This document shows, piece after piece, positions 25,391 through 37,900 of a DNA stretch of 64,000 nt. Source of the stretch: Antitrichia curtipendula (lineage: Eukaryota; Streptophyta; Bryopsida; Hypnales; Leucodontaceae); contig OX579634.1 in NCBI GenBank assembly GCA_951230915.1, forward strand, positions 44,219,570 through 44,283,569, read 5' to 3'. Positions within the stretch are counted from its first letter, which is position 1, and every line of letters starts with the position of its first letter. The notes beneath the pieces were generated by a model. It was not told where the DNA came from and did not search any database. It was given only the letters and a program-made list of their open reading frames with translations. A program made the position numbers and the translations under genes.

Positions 25391-25839
25391 GACTAATAAC
25401 AGTCATATTTTGAAAAATACAAAGTCATATTTTAGAAAAGACTCCATGTAGTTAAAAATGAATACATATGATTTTAGAGACATACAAGAGATAATCATAT
25501 TGAAAAAGGAGAATGTAAGAAGGAAAGCAATTATCTTCATTGACATTTATAAGTCACCAATACAAAACATATGTACCACAATAAATCATTCACAAAATCC
25601 AATAAGGCCTATATTCCTTACAATAATGTGAAGATGGCTCTATTGGGTTGCAAGTAGCCTCCAATGACTTTGTTTCAACTTTTAGTGCCTGCATAAACAA
25701 TTAAAGAAATGGAAGGTTAATTTTTAGTGAATGAACAATAAATCTCAACCTTCAAAGACTTGCAACAACACAAAATATATAGCTCAAATTTAGGGTAGGA
25801 AAAATAAGAATGGTGATAGAGAAAACAAGAAAAAAAAAA

Positions 25840-26420
25840 TAGACAAGTACTAAGAGGTAACAACAAGCAAGAGTTAAGATGCAACAAGAAACAAGAAGCA
25901 AGAAGCAACAACTAAGACACAATAAGAAACAAGAAGCAACAACTAGGACACAACAAGAAGCACTAACTAAAACACAACAAGAAACAACAAGAAACAACTA
26001 AGACACAACAAGAAACAATAAGATACAATAAGACACAACAAGAAACAACAAGAAACAACTAAGACACAACAAGAAACAAGAGTTAAGATGCAACAAAAAG
26101 AAACAAGAAGCAACAACCAAGGCACAACGAGAAAAAACAGCAAGAAACAACAAGAAACAAGAGTTAAGATGCAGCAAAAAGAAACAAGAAGCAAGAATTA
26201 AAAAGCAACAAGAAGAAACAAAAAACAAGAACTAAAATAAAAAGAATAAAAATGCTAGAGAAAGAAAGATTTTAAATGCAACAACAAGAAACAAGAAGCA
26301 TGATTAGAATTAAGAAGCAACAAGAAAGAAGAGTTAAAATGCAACAAAAGACAACAACTAAGAAGCAAAAAATAAGAAGCAATAACAAGTATGAGCTAGG
26401 AGACAATAAAAGGCAAGGAA
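25840..26420 (+). repeat. Near T-free CAA/GAA minisatellite tract
   Basis: Several hundred bases built from AACAAGAAACAAGAAGC and ACTAAGACACAACAAG variants, almost devoid of T on this strand. It is open in several frames on both strands: Lys/Gln/Thr-rich on plus, Leu/Cys/Ser/Val-rich on minus. These are artefacts of composition, not genes. Confidence 0.8.
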
Positions 26421-26433
26421 GAAGGCCAAAAGA

Positions 26434-26585
26434 AGTGGCGGCTAGGGTTTCAAAACCCTAAAAAGTGGCGGCTAGGGTTTCAAAATCCTAAAAAAGTGGC
26501 GGCTAGAGTTTCAAAATCCTAAAAAAGTGGTAATTAGGTTTCAAAATCTTAAAAAATAGGTGAGTAGGGTTTCAAAATCTTAAAC
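26434..26585 (+). repeat. Five tandem units of about 31 bp
   Basis: Units begin AGTGGCGGCTAGGGTTTCAA and end AATCCTAAAAA. They contain AGGGTTT and AAACCCTA telobox-like motifs. The last two units have diverged. They lie inside the CACTA element, right of the T-free tract. Confidence 0.8.
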
Positions 26586-27234
26586 AATGGCTTGTCCAAT
26601 TTTTTTTGAATTGCCCGTATTTTTCTTGGATTGCCCAAAATAAAAAAATGTCACTACCATGGAAATATGACAATATAACTTAGCGTTCCCCAAACATGTT
26701 TCCTATGTTCCCTATGAAGTATTTTGGTGTTCCTAATGGTCGTATATTGTATACTTATGAAGTAGAAGGTCCAAAAATGACTGACAGTCATATTTTGCAG
26801 TCATATTTTTCCTCAAGGTGTTGGCCTTCAAGAATATGACTGCAACCAGTCGTCAGTCATCCTAAGTCATATTTTTGCAGTCATAAAATACCCGTTTTCT
26901 TGTAGTGATCACATCTTCCTATACAAGTTTAGCATAGTATCCCATGATTATATTTCTACACAGAAGAATTGTTTTGTTTTCTTCACTCAATGTGATAGAA
27001 TGGCAATTTTCAATAGTTAGTTTAGAGAAAAAGGGCCTTGGAACTTTAGGAAATCAGCCCCTCAAAGCCCATATTAAAGATGATGAACAAAGTGCTTGGA
27101 GTCAATGTTTCATCTAAATAACTTCTCTTTCATCTAAAGTAATGATTGGATCCATAAAAATCAATGTTCTTTTATAACCAACTAGAATGCAATTTGAATA
27201 CAATATCAACCAAAAAATTCACCAAGTTGCAACC

Positions 27235-27452
27235 CATAAATGCCACGGAGGACATTTTTTGGCCGATGAATGACAAATAATCTCTCCATGCAGGACAAAA
27301 GTGCAACTATTCATCTTCCCAATTTTGTGTGGAAAGGCAAGGTCTTCTAAAGTAGCTTGACATCTAATGAGCACTTTTGCATTTTTTTAAGCTAACAATT
27401 CACATGGTACCAATACATATGATTTTCAAGGTAATTGGCTTGTCATTAAGGT
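27235..27452. mobile_element. Short piggyBac-type MITE, family B, decayed
   Basis: Aligns with 27685-27905 throughout (GGCCGATGAATGACAA, TGCAACTATTCATC, GCACTTTTGCATT). The outer TTAA has changed to GCAA on the left and the right end is degraded. Confidence 0.6.
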
Positions 27453-27684
27453 CTATCAAGAACAAATAAGTGAAAAACTATGAAGATGAGAACGTAGCAC
27501 ATAAAAACATAATGGATGAATTTGTGGCACATGAAAAACATGATGGACAAAATTGTGACTTAATTTGCATGTGATATAAGGGACTTGATTAAATAGAGGC
27601 CAATATTATATGTCCAAAGATAAAAGCAAAACTATGCCAAGAAATTCAAAAAATATTTATGCATCAACCTTTGAAGGATGTTAA

Positions 27685-27905
27685 CCCATAAATGTTGAGG
27701 TGGACATTTTGCGGCCGATGAATGACAAGAGAATCTCTTGTGTAGGATAGAAATGCAACTATTCATCCTCCAAATTTTGAAGGAAAAGGGAAGATCATCT
27801 ACAGTAGTTTGACTTCCAGTGAGTGCTTTTGCATTGTTTTAATCCAACAATTCACTCAGTGTCAAAACAAATGATTTCCATGGTTATGAGCCCGTTGTTT
27901 AAGGA
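27685..27905. mobile_element. Short piggyBac-type MITE, family B
   Basis: 221 bp flanked by TTAA at 27681-27684 and 27906-27909, with ends CCCATAAATG and TTTAAGGA. It shares a full-length alignment with 45122-45341 in reverse orientation. Too short to code; a non-autonomous element. Confidence 0.75.
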
Positions 27906-27909
27906 TTAA

Positions 27910-28738
27910 GGACCAAAAGCATCTGATGAATAACTTCATTGTTCACTATAGAAATAAGGAATGTACCTATTGGTCCAATAATCAGAGCATTGGGTACCTT
28001 GGTCATGGGGTTGCATCCTTCAAGGGTTAACAAAAATAAAACATGATGAAATTCTATAAGGTAGTATGCTCTTAAAGCGACCATTTAAGAGCTGATCGCC
28101 TATTTCGGGGAAGCTAAACTCCTCAAATCAATTTTCAGTAAATTTTCATAGGAAGAATGGTGGAATTGGCATCTAACCCAAGTCGTTTCATATTTTTTGG
28201 ACATTTGTAGAATAAGTTAGGAATTTTCAAAGATTATTGTTGTAAGCACCTATTTGTGACCATAGGTCTCTCAAAATCCGTTCCCTTGCAACTTGTAAAG
28301 AGACGTGGAAAAACCAAGGAGATTGATTGGCTCTTACAATGAATAACACTTTGTCCTCGATCCACTCAATGGCTAAAGAGGTCCATTTAAGGATCACCTC
28401 ATGTCCATTCCAGAGCTTATTATAGGAGCGGTTTGAAGAAGATGGGCACTTTTAGAGCAGACTACCTTACTGTAGTTCTCAGAGAGATGTTTGAATGCTG
28501 CAGCGTCCCGACAGTGTTACTTCACTGTGGTCACCAGATCATTATGATTACTGACATCTTTCAATGCCAGTAATAACATTTTGTACAACCAAGAGCTGTA
28601 AAAATTCACAAGATCAAGTTGCTTCCTACACTCCATCACTGCACCGATTCAACTCTCATTGACTTGCTGTAGAATATTGGGCATAATCCATTTGCCAGAG
28701 ACAAAAATCTGAATTCAGCACGTGGGCAGAAGGCTCCT
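27910..28738. other. Repeat remnants and 3' flank of the nicotinamidase gene
   Basis: 28050-28440 is related to a block at 50300-50700 (GCACCTATTTG(T/C)GAC, CTTGCAACTTGTAAA(G/A)AGA, TTTAAGGATCAC). From about 28440 the composition becomes unique and less AT-rich, probably the 3' UTR of the minus-strand gene ending at 28739. Confidence 0.45.
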
Positions 28739-30514
28739 TCACTTCAATGTGGCACTGAGACTGTTGACATCCACGAGGAAGGCAAAACCGAAGGCCAACG
28801 TCTTCAAGCTACTGTTGTGCAGATCTTCGTTGCTGGTGGCTGTTGCATCGCTGGAAAAGAACACACGGAATCCCTTCACAAAAGCATCCCGAGCTGTCGT
28901 CTCACAGCAGCAGTTTGTCATGACTCCGGTTATTATCACCTCCGTCTTCCCAATCTCCTTGAGATGGCTCTCCAAGTCTGTGCCTTGAAATGCACTGTAG
29001 GTGTGCTTTCGCACAAGCTTGTCGCTCTGTATTCAGAAACACAGAAGTGGCGTTAGGAGATAGGCCAAATCGTAGCCTTTCAAACATTTTACAGTTGAAT
29101 AAAGAACTAATCCTCTCCTTGCTACAGAAACATTATACCAAATCCAACAACAGCAGCCACTGATAGTGGTGCAACATCGTTCTTGCACATGGAAACAATT
29201 CATATTTCCATGAACCAGACGATGGCTTAACTAATCACTCAGTGAACTTTAAATCATACAAGGGATTGTCAACCGCAGGAGAAGGCAATTTCACTATCAT
29301 GTTTCAAAACCCTACACAGGAGCTAGGACTTTGAGGAAAGAAAAATCACGTAGTGTCTAATTCTGTTAAAAGCCTGCCAATCACGGAATCGTGAGGACAT
29401 GCCAGAAAATCATAACCACTCTCTATTTTTCGGTTTTGTATTATGGCAATCACTTTCCCAAGATTTGCTTTCTTTACCATCAGACCACCCTAAAACACTG
29501 CTTCTTCATGCTAGGTAACTCGTTATAATTTGGAGTCTGGAGTCATTGAGAAATGAAGTCTTGTTATAGAACAAGTACATCCTTTGATGCTATGCATTTG
29601 CAATGGAAAATACCATCGACATATCGATTTGCTAAATTTTCCCACAACAAAAATCCAAATCCTCAAGAACCTCTTTCGTCACCATTGGATCAAGATTGTA
29701 GTGCCCTCATTGAATTATGCTCGATAACTCAAATCTGGAACTCTTTCGTGAAAAGTACATCCTTCGCTGCTCATCACTTCCTCTTTTCCACAACCAGGGA
29801 TCCAGTAACAATTTGAATTTCCTAGTACATTATGTGAAACTAAAACAAAACCCTTCCCACACCCCGCAGGAGGAAAAAACAAAAGCTTACAGGAGCACAC
29901 AAATGCTAACAAGTAAGGTAGAGACTCTAACCATTAGAGGCTCTATTGATCACACAGGTGATCTTTGATTTGTGCTAAGTGTGAAAATACTTCATGCATT
30001 GACATTTCCTATTTTGCAATTCCTTTTTAGCTTAACATAAAATACATGTGCAAAATTTTACATGGTGCAAGTTTCTATATTGTTGTAGGCAAAGGTTCAA
30101 GGTGAATGGAACCTCTCCCTTCCTGTATGGTGAATGGAGACTTCACATTAAACACACATACCAAAAGATTGGTCCAATTCTAGCTTAATCGACAAAAGCA
30201 CGAGGATGATTGACACTTACTTCAAGCTTGTGGATCTCCGGCATGAGTTCCACCTCGGGACACCCAGCCATGATGAGATTCCCATTCCACCACTCGTCAA
30301 GCATGCCATAATCCTCAGGTCCCTCGTGCGCATGCTGTGTGTAGATGACCGGTATGTAAGCTTGCCGAGCAAGCTCGATTGTTCTCTCAATTGCTGGCAA
30401 AATCGGCGTCGCCATGCCCCTGAAATATTCCTGCATGTCAATCACCAACAGCACGGCCTTCTTGGCATCCGGAGCTCGCTCACGGATGGCATATTCCTCA
30501 TAAGACTTGGCCAT
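28739..30514 (-). CDS. Nicotinamidase (isochorismatase-fold hydrolase), NIC2/NIC3-like
   Basis: Two exons: 30514-30221 (98 codons) and 29026-28739 (95 codons plus TGA). The intron of 1194 bp starts GTAAGT and ends ACAG, phase 0. The 193-aa product belongs to the cysteine-hydrolase family that deamidates nicotinamide to nicotinate in the NAD salvage pathway, as plant NIC2/NIC3 do. The catalytic Asp-Lys-Cys triad is visible: D26 in LLVIDMQ, K105 in [10 protein letters not shown]138 in [12 protein letters not shown]. The hallmark [13 protein letters not shown] follows. Length is close to the roughly 200 aa of plant homologues, so the model looks complete. An upstream in-frame GTG two codons earlier is ignored because ATG at 30514 has a good context (G at -3 and +4). 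No transit peptide is seen, so it is probably cytosolic. A related isochorismatase-family activity cannot be excluded. Confidence 0.9.
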
Positions 30515-30890
30515 TTCCACGATCGCCTCCGATTGAGCGTAGTTACAGCAATTTTCCTACAACACTGCAAACGTTCCAAGTGCAGAGACTTCTAGGGTTT
30601 CGTGGTTGTAACGCTTAAAAGAATGGTTCGAATTGGAGAGAAAGAAATTTCTTTGTGATGCTCGGAACTCTCTCATCTCGCAATGGTGGAGCTCAATATA
30701 GGTCACTCTTGAAAGTTGCCGGCTACTCAAATTCGCATATCCGTTTCCAGGTGTCCGAGAAGAAGAACTGAATGCTTCGCTTCATGACGACGAAGAAGAG
30801 ACTCTTGATGCCATCTGGATGTCATGCAGCACTTTGGAAAATTTATTAAGATCATTGCCGCTGATAAAACCCAAGTATCCAATCAAACGT
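30515..30890 (-). promoter_or_regulatory. Probable 5' region of the nicotinamidase gene
   Basis: Unique sequence of higher GC directly upstream of the minus-strand ATG, bounded on its far side by a repeat at 30891. No clear TATA box was picked out. Confidence 0.35.
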
Positions 30891-31200
30891 TAAGGTAGGA
30901 GGTGGCATAAATCGCCCACCTAAGGGCCGAAACTGAATTTTGGGGAGGTGAAGCTTCTTGAAATATTTTTCAGTAAATTTTTCTCAAAAGACAAGTGGAA
31001 CTGGTATCTAACCCGAGTCATTTCATATTTTTTTTGGAGCTTTGTAGAATTAATTATGAAATTTTGAAGTTGAAAGGGCATAGGGCTCTAAAATCACCCA
31101 CCCTATACTATGTATATTGTTTGAACATTGTTGAAAGCTACAAGAAAGCAACATGTGCAAATAGTGTACATTCGAGGAGGTGGGTGGTTTTAGGGATGAA
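30891..31200. repeat. Dispersed repeat family C, copy 2
   Basis: Begins TAAGGTAGGAGG and aligns with 15179-15508 (GCCCACCTAAGGGC, TTGAAATATTTTTCAGTAAATTT, GGCATAGGGCTC). The right end is degraded. It is followed by a (CAATTTTTTTT)n low-complexity run at about 31205-31270. Confidence 0.55.
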
Positions 31201-31561
31201 ACCAAATGTTTAATATTTTCACAATTTTTTTCAATTTTTTTTTCAATTTTTTTTTTCAATTTTTTTCAAATTACCATGAATTTTTGAAAAAAAAATGAAA
31301 AATATTCATATCAAATACAAATCACATTCTAAAAATCTAATATGTTTAAAATAGAACATTGTGGCATAGAGAAAATTTCCATGTCACTTGATATTTATAG
31401 ATGTCGTTATAGATTTTCAACTTCAAACTTCATTGAAATGTCATTTTAAGGAATTTTTCAAAATTTTCAAGTGGATTATAAACTACACTTTAGAGGTTTT
31501 ATTTTGTTAGCTTTGCTCAAAAGCAAATGAAATTTTTTTAAGTGTCAAAATCAAATTTTAA

Positions 31562-32478
31562 TTCCTAAAGGTTTTTAGTTTTTAGGCACAACACTGCTTC
31601 AAAGTACTTAAATCCAAAGAAAGGTTAAAATCTTCATTTATATTTATTCATTAACAAATCCAGTGGTAGGATTCTTTAGTTAACTTGTTAAAGTTTACCT
31701 TCCTATAATTTCAAATAAGAAACCTTACCAATTGCAAAATCAAGTCACTTGAATTTGTAGAAGAAAAAATTTCAACTCTTCCCAAATGGTTAGATTTTAT
31801 ATTTCAAACTTTTTATACAAAAATGCTTAGATTCTACAACTTGTTACTTTTTATAATGTGATGAAGAAATAAGTTGAAATTATACCTATAAAGAATTTCA
31901 AACAAACAAAATTTCATATTCATGATTGAAAAAAATAGTAAGTAGAATGAAGTAGAGTATGATTTTAAAATACTAAATTGTTAAAATACATTGTGTAATA
32001 TACCATTTTATTTATAAACTACTCCATCATATAAAATTTAAAAAAAGCTATAGTATGTTGAATTTTATTAAGTGATGTGGATATCATTCATTCTTCAATA
32101 TGTTGTCTCAAAGCTTAATCCCTAAATTCAAAGTCTTCTCCAAAATTGGCAATTTGAGAAAAATCATCATAAAATTTTTGAGTAAAATTTGTTGGAATGG
32201 ATTTGAAATGAGATTCTTTTAACATGATGATTTTTTTTGGAATTTTTGTATTCTTTAAATCTATGACTTCATTTTTACAAATCTAATTTAAACTAGAGTC
32301 AATGCAATTTTGGCTTGGTCTATATTCTAGTAACACCAAATCCAACCATTAAATAGAATAATAACTTGACAAAGTATCTCCACAAATTAGAATAACTTTC
32401 ATCTAATTAATAATGAGAAAGTAAAAAGAATATCAACGTGTTAGGCGTCTGAAAAGTGGATGTTGGAGTGCTTAAGGG
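31562..32478. mobile_element. piggyBac-type non-autonomous element, long family
   Basis: TTAA (31558-31561) then TTCCTAAAGG; the right end GTGCTTAAGGG is followed by TTAA (32479-32482). The length of 917 bp and the starting sequence match 59237-60084. The interior is AT-rich and non-coding. Confidence 0.6.
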
Positions 32479-32992
32479 TTAATCATCCAAAGAACATTTT
32501 TTGTTCTTGGCGTCTTTTGAGAGTTATACTTGATTAGAAGGCAAGCTCCATTACTAAGGTTGTGAGCCAAACTGATGATTTGATTTTTGAACTAATAGAT
32601 TCATTCTTTGATTCTAGAGTAATCTTAAAAGTCATCCATTGTCTATTTTTTGGCCATTGTAGCATTTGAGGGTCAAGATAGAAGTACCCATTTTTGCCCA
32701 CCCCTTGATTTGTATGACGTAGGAGATCTCTTGAAGTGTTCCAATATGACCTTAAACTATCTATGTTGGATGTCTCCAATTTTAATTTACATATGATGCA
32801 ATAGGGTTGCAAAGTAATAAAACCTTCAATGAATGGTTTGCATTAGAAATAATTTCAGCCCTCAAGAAGGCTGCCAGAATTTGATTTACGGTACCCCCAG
32901 GGTGCAATTACAGAAAAAAAAAAATTTAATTTTTTCTAAAAATTAAAAATTTTAATTTTTTTTAAAAATTAAAAAATACCCAATCTGATGCG

Positions 32993-33035
32993 GCGCTGAC
33001 GTGGCGCTGACGTGGCACCAGAATCGCTGACGTGG
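32993..33035. promoter_or_regulatory. Three close copies of CGCTGACGTGG
   Basis: (G/T)CGCTGACGTGG occurs at 32993, 33004 and 33024. The TGACGTGG core is a classic plant bZIP target (as-1/TGA and G-box/ABRE-like). It sits in a GC-rich patch inside AT-rich DNA, about 2 kb upstream of the WRAP73-like start and 2.5 kb from the nicotinamidase start. It could equally be a repeat, since GGCTGACGTGGA also recurs inside the CACTA element at 25.1 kb. Confidence 0.3.
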
Positions 33036-33139
33036 ACCAAGTAGTAGTGACAGGGCACTCTTTTCTTTTTTTCCACAATTGCACCGCGGGAGTGCAAGAC
33101 TCGCAGCTTTGTTGAGGGCTGAAATTTTTCCTAATGGGA

Positions 33140-34370
33140 TCTTTTTTCAAAATGCTTCAAACATGCACCTACACAATATTTTAAGATTTGACTTTGAAAT
33201 TCATAGAAATACAAAAAAATTCCAGAAAATATAATATTTAATTTTAATTTCTCTACAAGTAAAAAACAACCTTTAATAATCATTTTGACTCCATCTATAC
33301 ACATCAACTTAATTGAACATCTTTAGATATTTCTACCTTAACATTGAAACATTACATAGGCCAAAAGGTGTGTGGTGGATGACTTTCAAGATTATTATAG
33401 AAAACAAAAAATGTAATGTTGGTCCAAAAATCAAAGCACTATCTTGGAAATAGGTTTTGTCTTTGTAGGATAAAAATCCAAGACATGGATGAAACATGCC
33501 TAATGTAGATAATGAATGTGTATACATTCATCCAAAATGGTGAGATATTCTTTGAAGATTTTGTGGCAATCTAGTGATTTAATCCATTGTAAAAGAAGAA
33601 TATATTGTCAAATATTCCCTCTTTTATGAAAAATAAATCACTCCATCAAAAAAATATAGTGATAAAAGTGACACTTTTTTTAGTCCCACTACTTCAAAGG
33701 TTGAATGACCAAAAACATTTGATGAGATTATCAACGTACTCAATAGAAATGCAACCCAAATGGTTTTGTAATTCCAAGTTGAAAACACAAGATAGCCTAT
33801 ACATAACACTAAACTACCTTGAATGGACACCTTTGAAGTATGAAATGTCTCAATTTTCATTGGTTGTTTCAAAACACTCCTTACTTCTTATTGGTTGCTA
33901 TTAAAAAGTTGTGATGGTTTTGAATGATGGAAACATTCACTCAATGCCATTTTTTAAACTATTGGAGAATAGGAGGTGTTGCAATTAGGGTCTTCTACCT
34001 TAGAGCATTTCCAATCCACTTTGCCAATTACTCTTCCAAATAAAATTTTAACTTTTCTAGAAGTTCGTAATTAGAACTTGAAATTTTTATCATTGGAAGC
34101 ACATTCCAAAGCAATTTGAATAGGTACAAAAAAAATTCAAATTTAGACATTGAAAAATAAAAATAAAGTGCTTCAAAGTTAGCTTAAAGACCAAAAAAAA
34201 TATCAAAGAGTTTGCAAATCAAGATTTTCTAAGCACTTTTCACTCCAAATTTGGCCCCAGGTCCATTTGGGGGTTATTGGAAGTATGCCAATGACCAAGC
34301 AAATTTCATTCCTGGATTGTGCACGAAATATAGTTCACTTCAAGTGCAAATTCTTACACCTACTGAATTA
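33140..34370. other. AT-rich intergenic stretch, no gene recognised
   Basis: Only short overlapping frames on both strands with no domain. From about 34370 GC rises into the probable promoter and leader of the WRAP73-like gene. Confidence 0.4.
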
Positions 34371-34762
34371 GTGCACGGTGAAGGGTTGATGCTTGGTGAA
34401 TAGGATGTCTACGCTAATTCCGCTTCCCCCTCACGGTCACAGGCCCACTCCGTCCATACCCACATCGCCTTTCTTCCATGCCAAAAATGAGGAACTCCGC
34501 CGTTCTCACACAGTCACGCCGGTGTTTTGAATCGTAAATTTCTGCTCCGCCACTTCATTTGCAAATTTCTCATGTAAAATTAGTACCAATTGGTGCGGCG
34601 AGGTGACAGAAAGATCCGTCAATTTCCGGCAACCAGGCCGAGCCGCCATGAAAGATTTGTTTCTTGCAATCTAAAAACTCATCTCCGTGTTCTCTGGAAC
34701 CCCTGCTTGTGGATGCCTTCCCGCTCTCGTAAACACACGCTCTCTTGAGCATTGGTGCTGTC

Positions 34763-34864
34763 ATGGATCCCGACTTTTCGTCTGTTAGAGTTCTTGCGGT
34801 GGGAGAGGAGCTGGCGAAGCTTGCGGAGAAGAAGGAGTCGCGTCTGCATTGTCTATGCCGATGA
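34763..34864 (+). other. Possible upstream ORF of 33 codons
   Basis: ATG GAT CCC opens a frame of 33 codons ending TGA, 115 bp before the main start at 34980 and in a different frame. It has an Ala/Glu/Lys-rich middle (ELAKLAEKKESR). If the leader extends this far it could dampen translation of the WD-repeat protein. No transcript evidence. Confidence 0.25.
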
Positions 34865-34979
34865 TCGAGTGCGAGGGGAGAAGAAGCGATGAGAGGCGAC
34901 GACGGAGGAGGAGCTAGAATATTTGCTGCAGAGTAGAGATTAGGGATCGGTATTCTTTTTGGCTTGTGGAGGAGAAGTG

Positions 34980-37900
34980 ATGGAATTTAGCGATACGTAC
35001 AAGCATTCGGGCGCCTGTTGCTTTTCTCCTGATGCCAGATTTCTGGCTGTGGCAGTCGACTATCGACTTGTGATTCGTGATGTCGTATCTCTAAAGGTGA
35101 GCGTTCTTGCGCTCCTCTGTTCTCCATCTTTTTGTTTCAAGAACGGGCTATTTTAGCGCAAGATTTTAAACGAGCAAATGATAACAGCGGACTTCTATGG
35201 TCTGCATGGTGTGGCAGTATGACGAGCATTGTGATGAGAGAAGCTCAGTTCGATGCCATCTATTTTGTATCATTTTGTTTCAAAGAAATAGCTCGTTTAG
35301 TTAAAGATTTCAAGGCATATGTCCATGGCGTTTTTCCAGAAGTAAGTGATGAAGGCAGGAATTCAACGGTCTGCATTCAATTGTAGCATGATGGACATTG
35401 CGAGGAGGAGTGTAATTTGATGCAAGAAGGCAATTGCACCTTACTCAGGAACTAGTTCTGCCACCTGCGTACAAATTTGTAATGCATTGTTGTTTTCAGC
35501 GAAAAAGACTCGGTAGTTTTAATATTATTTTTCGTTTTAGCTTTCTTGATGGTTGCTTGTGCTTCCGAAGTCCCTACAAAGTTAAGTTGGTGTGCATGCT
35601 TGATCAAATCGGAAGGAACAAGTTGCTCTAGTACTAGTCTGCCTCAGTCTTGGACGAATGTAGCTCTTGAAAATAGGATCACGTTATATAAGCGGCTTTG
35701 ATCTCTTCGTAGCAAATCTCTAGAGTGTTGTTGCTCTTGACTATTTGCTGTGTATCCGATTATTTCGGAGCTCAGACTTTGCATGGATCTTTTTTTCCTT
35801 CAATCGAAATTACTGAGACATTGTGGGAAGTAATGCTGAATTGCTGCTTCGTTTAGGTGATTCTTTTGCTCCAGAGTTTTCCTTATCATCTGCTAGTTTA
35901 TCTTTCCTCCTCTCTTTTACACAGTAGTATTCTTTATGTGCTTTGAAATCGTTTTTTGTTACGAAAGTATTAGCTGTAATAATATCGATGCTTGTGTTCT
36001 ATCCTACCTTGTAGATTTTCTTTAGATCTTGCTTAATCTAATTCATGTAATTCAGTTTTCTAGTCCTCTTCATGTAAAGGAATACATGAGCTCCCTAGTT
36101 TTGACTTTATCCTGAATTGGAAATAGGTGAGATTATGGACTTCACCATCTCCGTTTGAACTTTCTGGGATGATTTGACAGTTTCAAAGTTGGGGCCTGGG
36201 TTTGCAGGTTGTGCAATTGTACTCTTGTCTGGACAAGATCAGCTTCATAGAATGGGCTCCAGACTCCGAGTATCTGCTGTGTGGACTCTTCAAGCGTGCT
36301 ATTGTTCAGGCATGGTCGGTGACACAGTCTGAGTGGACGTGTAAGATTGATGAAGGCTCTATTGGGATAGTGCATGCCAGGTAGGTAATTTCTTAGTTAG
36401 TTTTATATAGTGCATCCAAATTCTTTTTGCACGGCAGTCGAGGAGCGAGAGAATGGGCGGCGGCCAAATCCTCACAGTAACTCAAGATGACTGAAACTGC
36501 TCTCATCAGATTTGTACCCCTACACTGTGAATATTTCCATGTCTTGACATATTTGGGATTGATATAAGTTGTTGGAATCCCTGGCAGGTGGAGTCCAGAT
36601 AGCCGTCACATTCTTACAACTTCTGAGTTTCAGCTCCGGCTCACCGTATGGTCTCTCGTAAGCACTGCGTGTGTCCATGTTCCCTGGCCGAAGCATCCTA
36701 CTCGGGCTGTTTCCTTCACCAAAGACGGTAAGTATATCGCTATTGGCACTCGGCGGGACTGCAGGGATTACCTTAATCTGTTGGCATGTCAAGGGTGGGA
36801 GGTCGTGGGAAATTTTGAAATGAGCACTTCGGACCTTGCTGATCTGGAGTGGTCGCCCACGGACAGTACAATTGCTGTATGGGATTCCCCTCTTGAATAC
36901 AAGGTATACACTTGAGTTACCGCAACTGCATATATCGTGAAATTTAGTCCCACTTCTGGTTGTTATCTTCACAAATGGTTTCGTCTTGCCTTCTATTCCA
37001 AACTCTAACGCGTAACGTTTCTATTCCCAATCCACAGGTGTTGATTTATTCCCCTGATGGCCGTTGCCTATTCAAATACTCCGCATACGATAATGCGTTG
37101 GGAGTGAAATCGGCGGCGTGGTCACCATGTGGCCAGTTTTTGGGCGTTGGCAGTTACGACCAAGTTGTGCGAGTCCTCAACCACCTGACTTGGAAACCTG
37201 CTGCTGAATTCAGCCATCCAGCACAAATCCGACCCCCCTCAACGACAATCGTTTTTAAGGTGCGAGCTCACTCAGGCATGCATGATGTAAGGTTATTGTT
37301 CAGAACAAAGATCATTTTCCTTCGTCTTCATTATGAACTACTGTGTTCAACTTCATTTACGAGGGTTATATTCTCTGATTTTCTTTCTATCGTATTCTTC
37401 TTTTGGTTGCAGGAGGTTGATGAACCATGGCGTACAGATTTAGAATCGATTTATGCCAAAGGTAAACTTCTAACCAACATCACATCTCGAACTTTACTAG
37501 AGATGGAAAAGGAACCATTTTTTGCACATTTTATGTGGAAATATGTAGCTTTTCGGTTTTTATGTACAAAATGCAGCAAAATTGTGTATAATTTTCACTG
37601 TCAAGAACTTATGGGACACGTTCAAAAAGCCACAAAAGTTCTCTTTCTTCGTACTACGTGCAGTGCGACGTCTTCTACACGTATTATGCGATGATTTTTC
37701 TATTTCAATGCATTTTTCATGTAGAATAAACACGGGCCTTTCTATCAAAGTAATTCATTTAATAAAACCATGAGCCCTTCTATCTTACCAAGTTTGAGAT
37801 GACCGTCTGACTCCAACTGATTCTTCTCCACTCTTGTCTTACTTTTCTGTCATTCTCTATTTTTTATTTCTAACATTTTTTTCGTATCATGGTTCATCAT

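Larger units (their letters stand above)
24746..26907. mobile_element. 2.16-kb CACTA-type non-autonomous element with internal satellites
   Basis: Termini CACTACAACAAAACCAGTG and, on the other strand, CACTACAAGAAAACGGGTA continue as inverted repeats through TTTTATGACTGCAAAA. ATC at 24743-24745 and at 26908-26910 is an exact 3-bp target duplication. Subterminal ATGACTG/CAGTCAT motifs occur in many inverted copies at both ends, as expected of transposase-binding arrays in CACTA elements. The interior carries three repeat arrays instead of a transposase gene (listed separately). Confidence 0.85.

Noticed and set aside
25717..26228. Overlapping minus-strand frames rich in Leu, Cys, Ser and Val, looking like a membrane protein
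   Set aside because: They are antisense readings of the CAA/GAA minisatellite inside the CACTA element; composition alone keeps them open.
24746..26585. CRISPR-like regular repeats
   Set aside because: The units are contiguous or degenerate, with no unique spacers of constant length, and lie in a eukaryotic transposon.
36520..36972. 150-codon minus-strand frame
   Set aside because: It is antisense to exon 3 of the WRAP73-like gene and has no domain.
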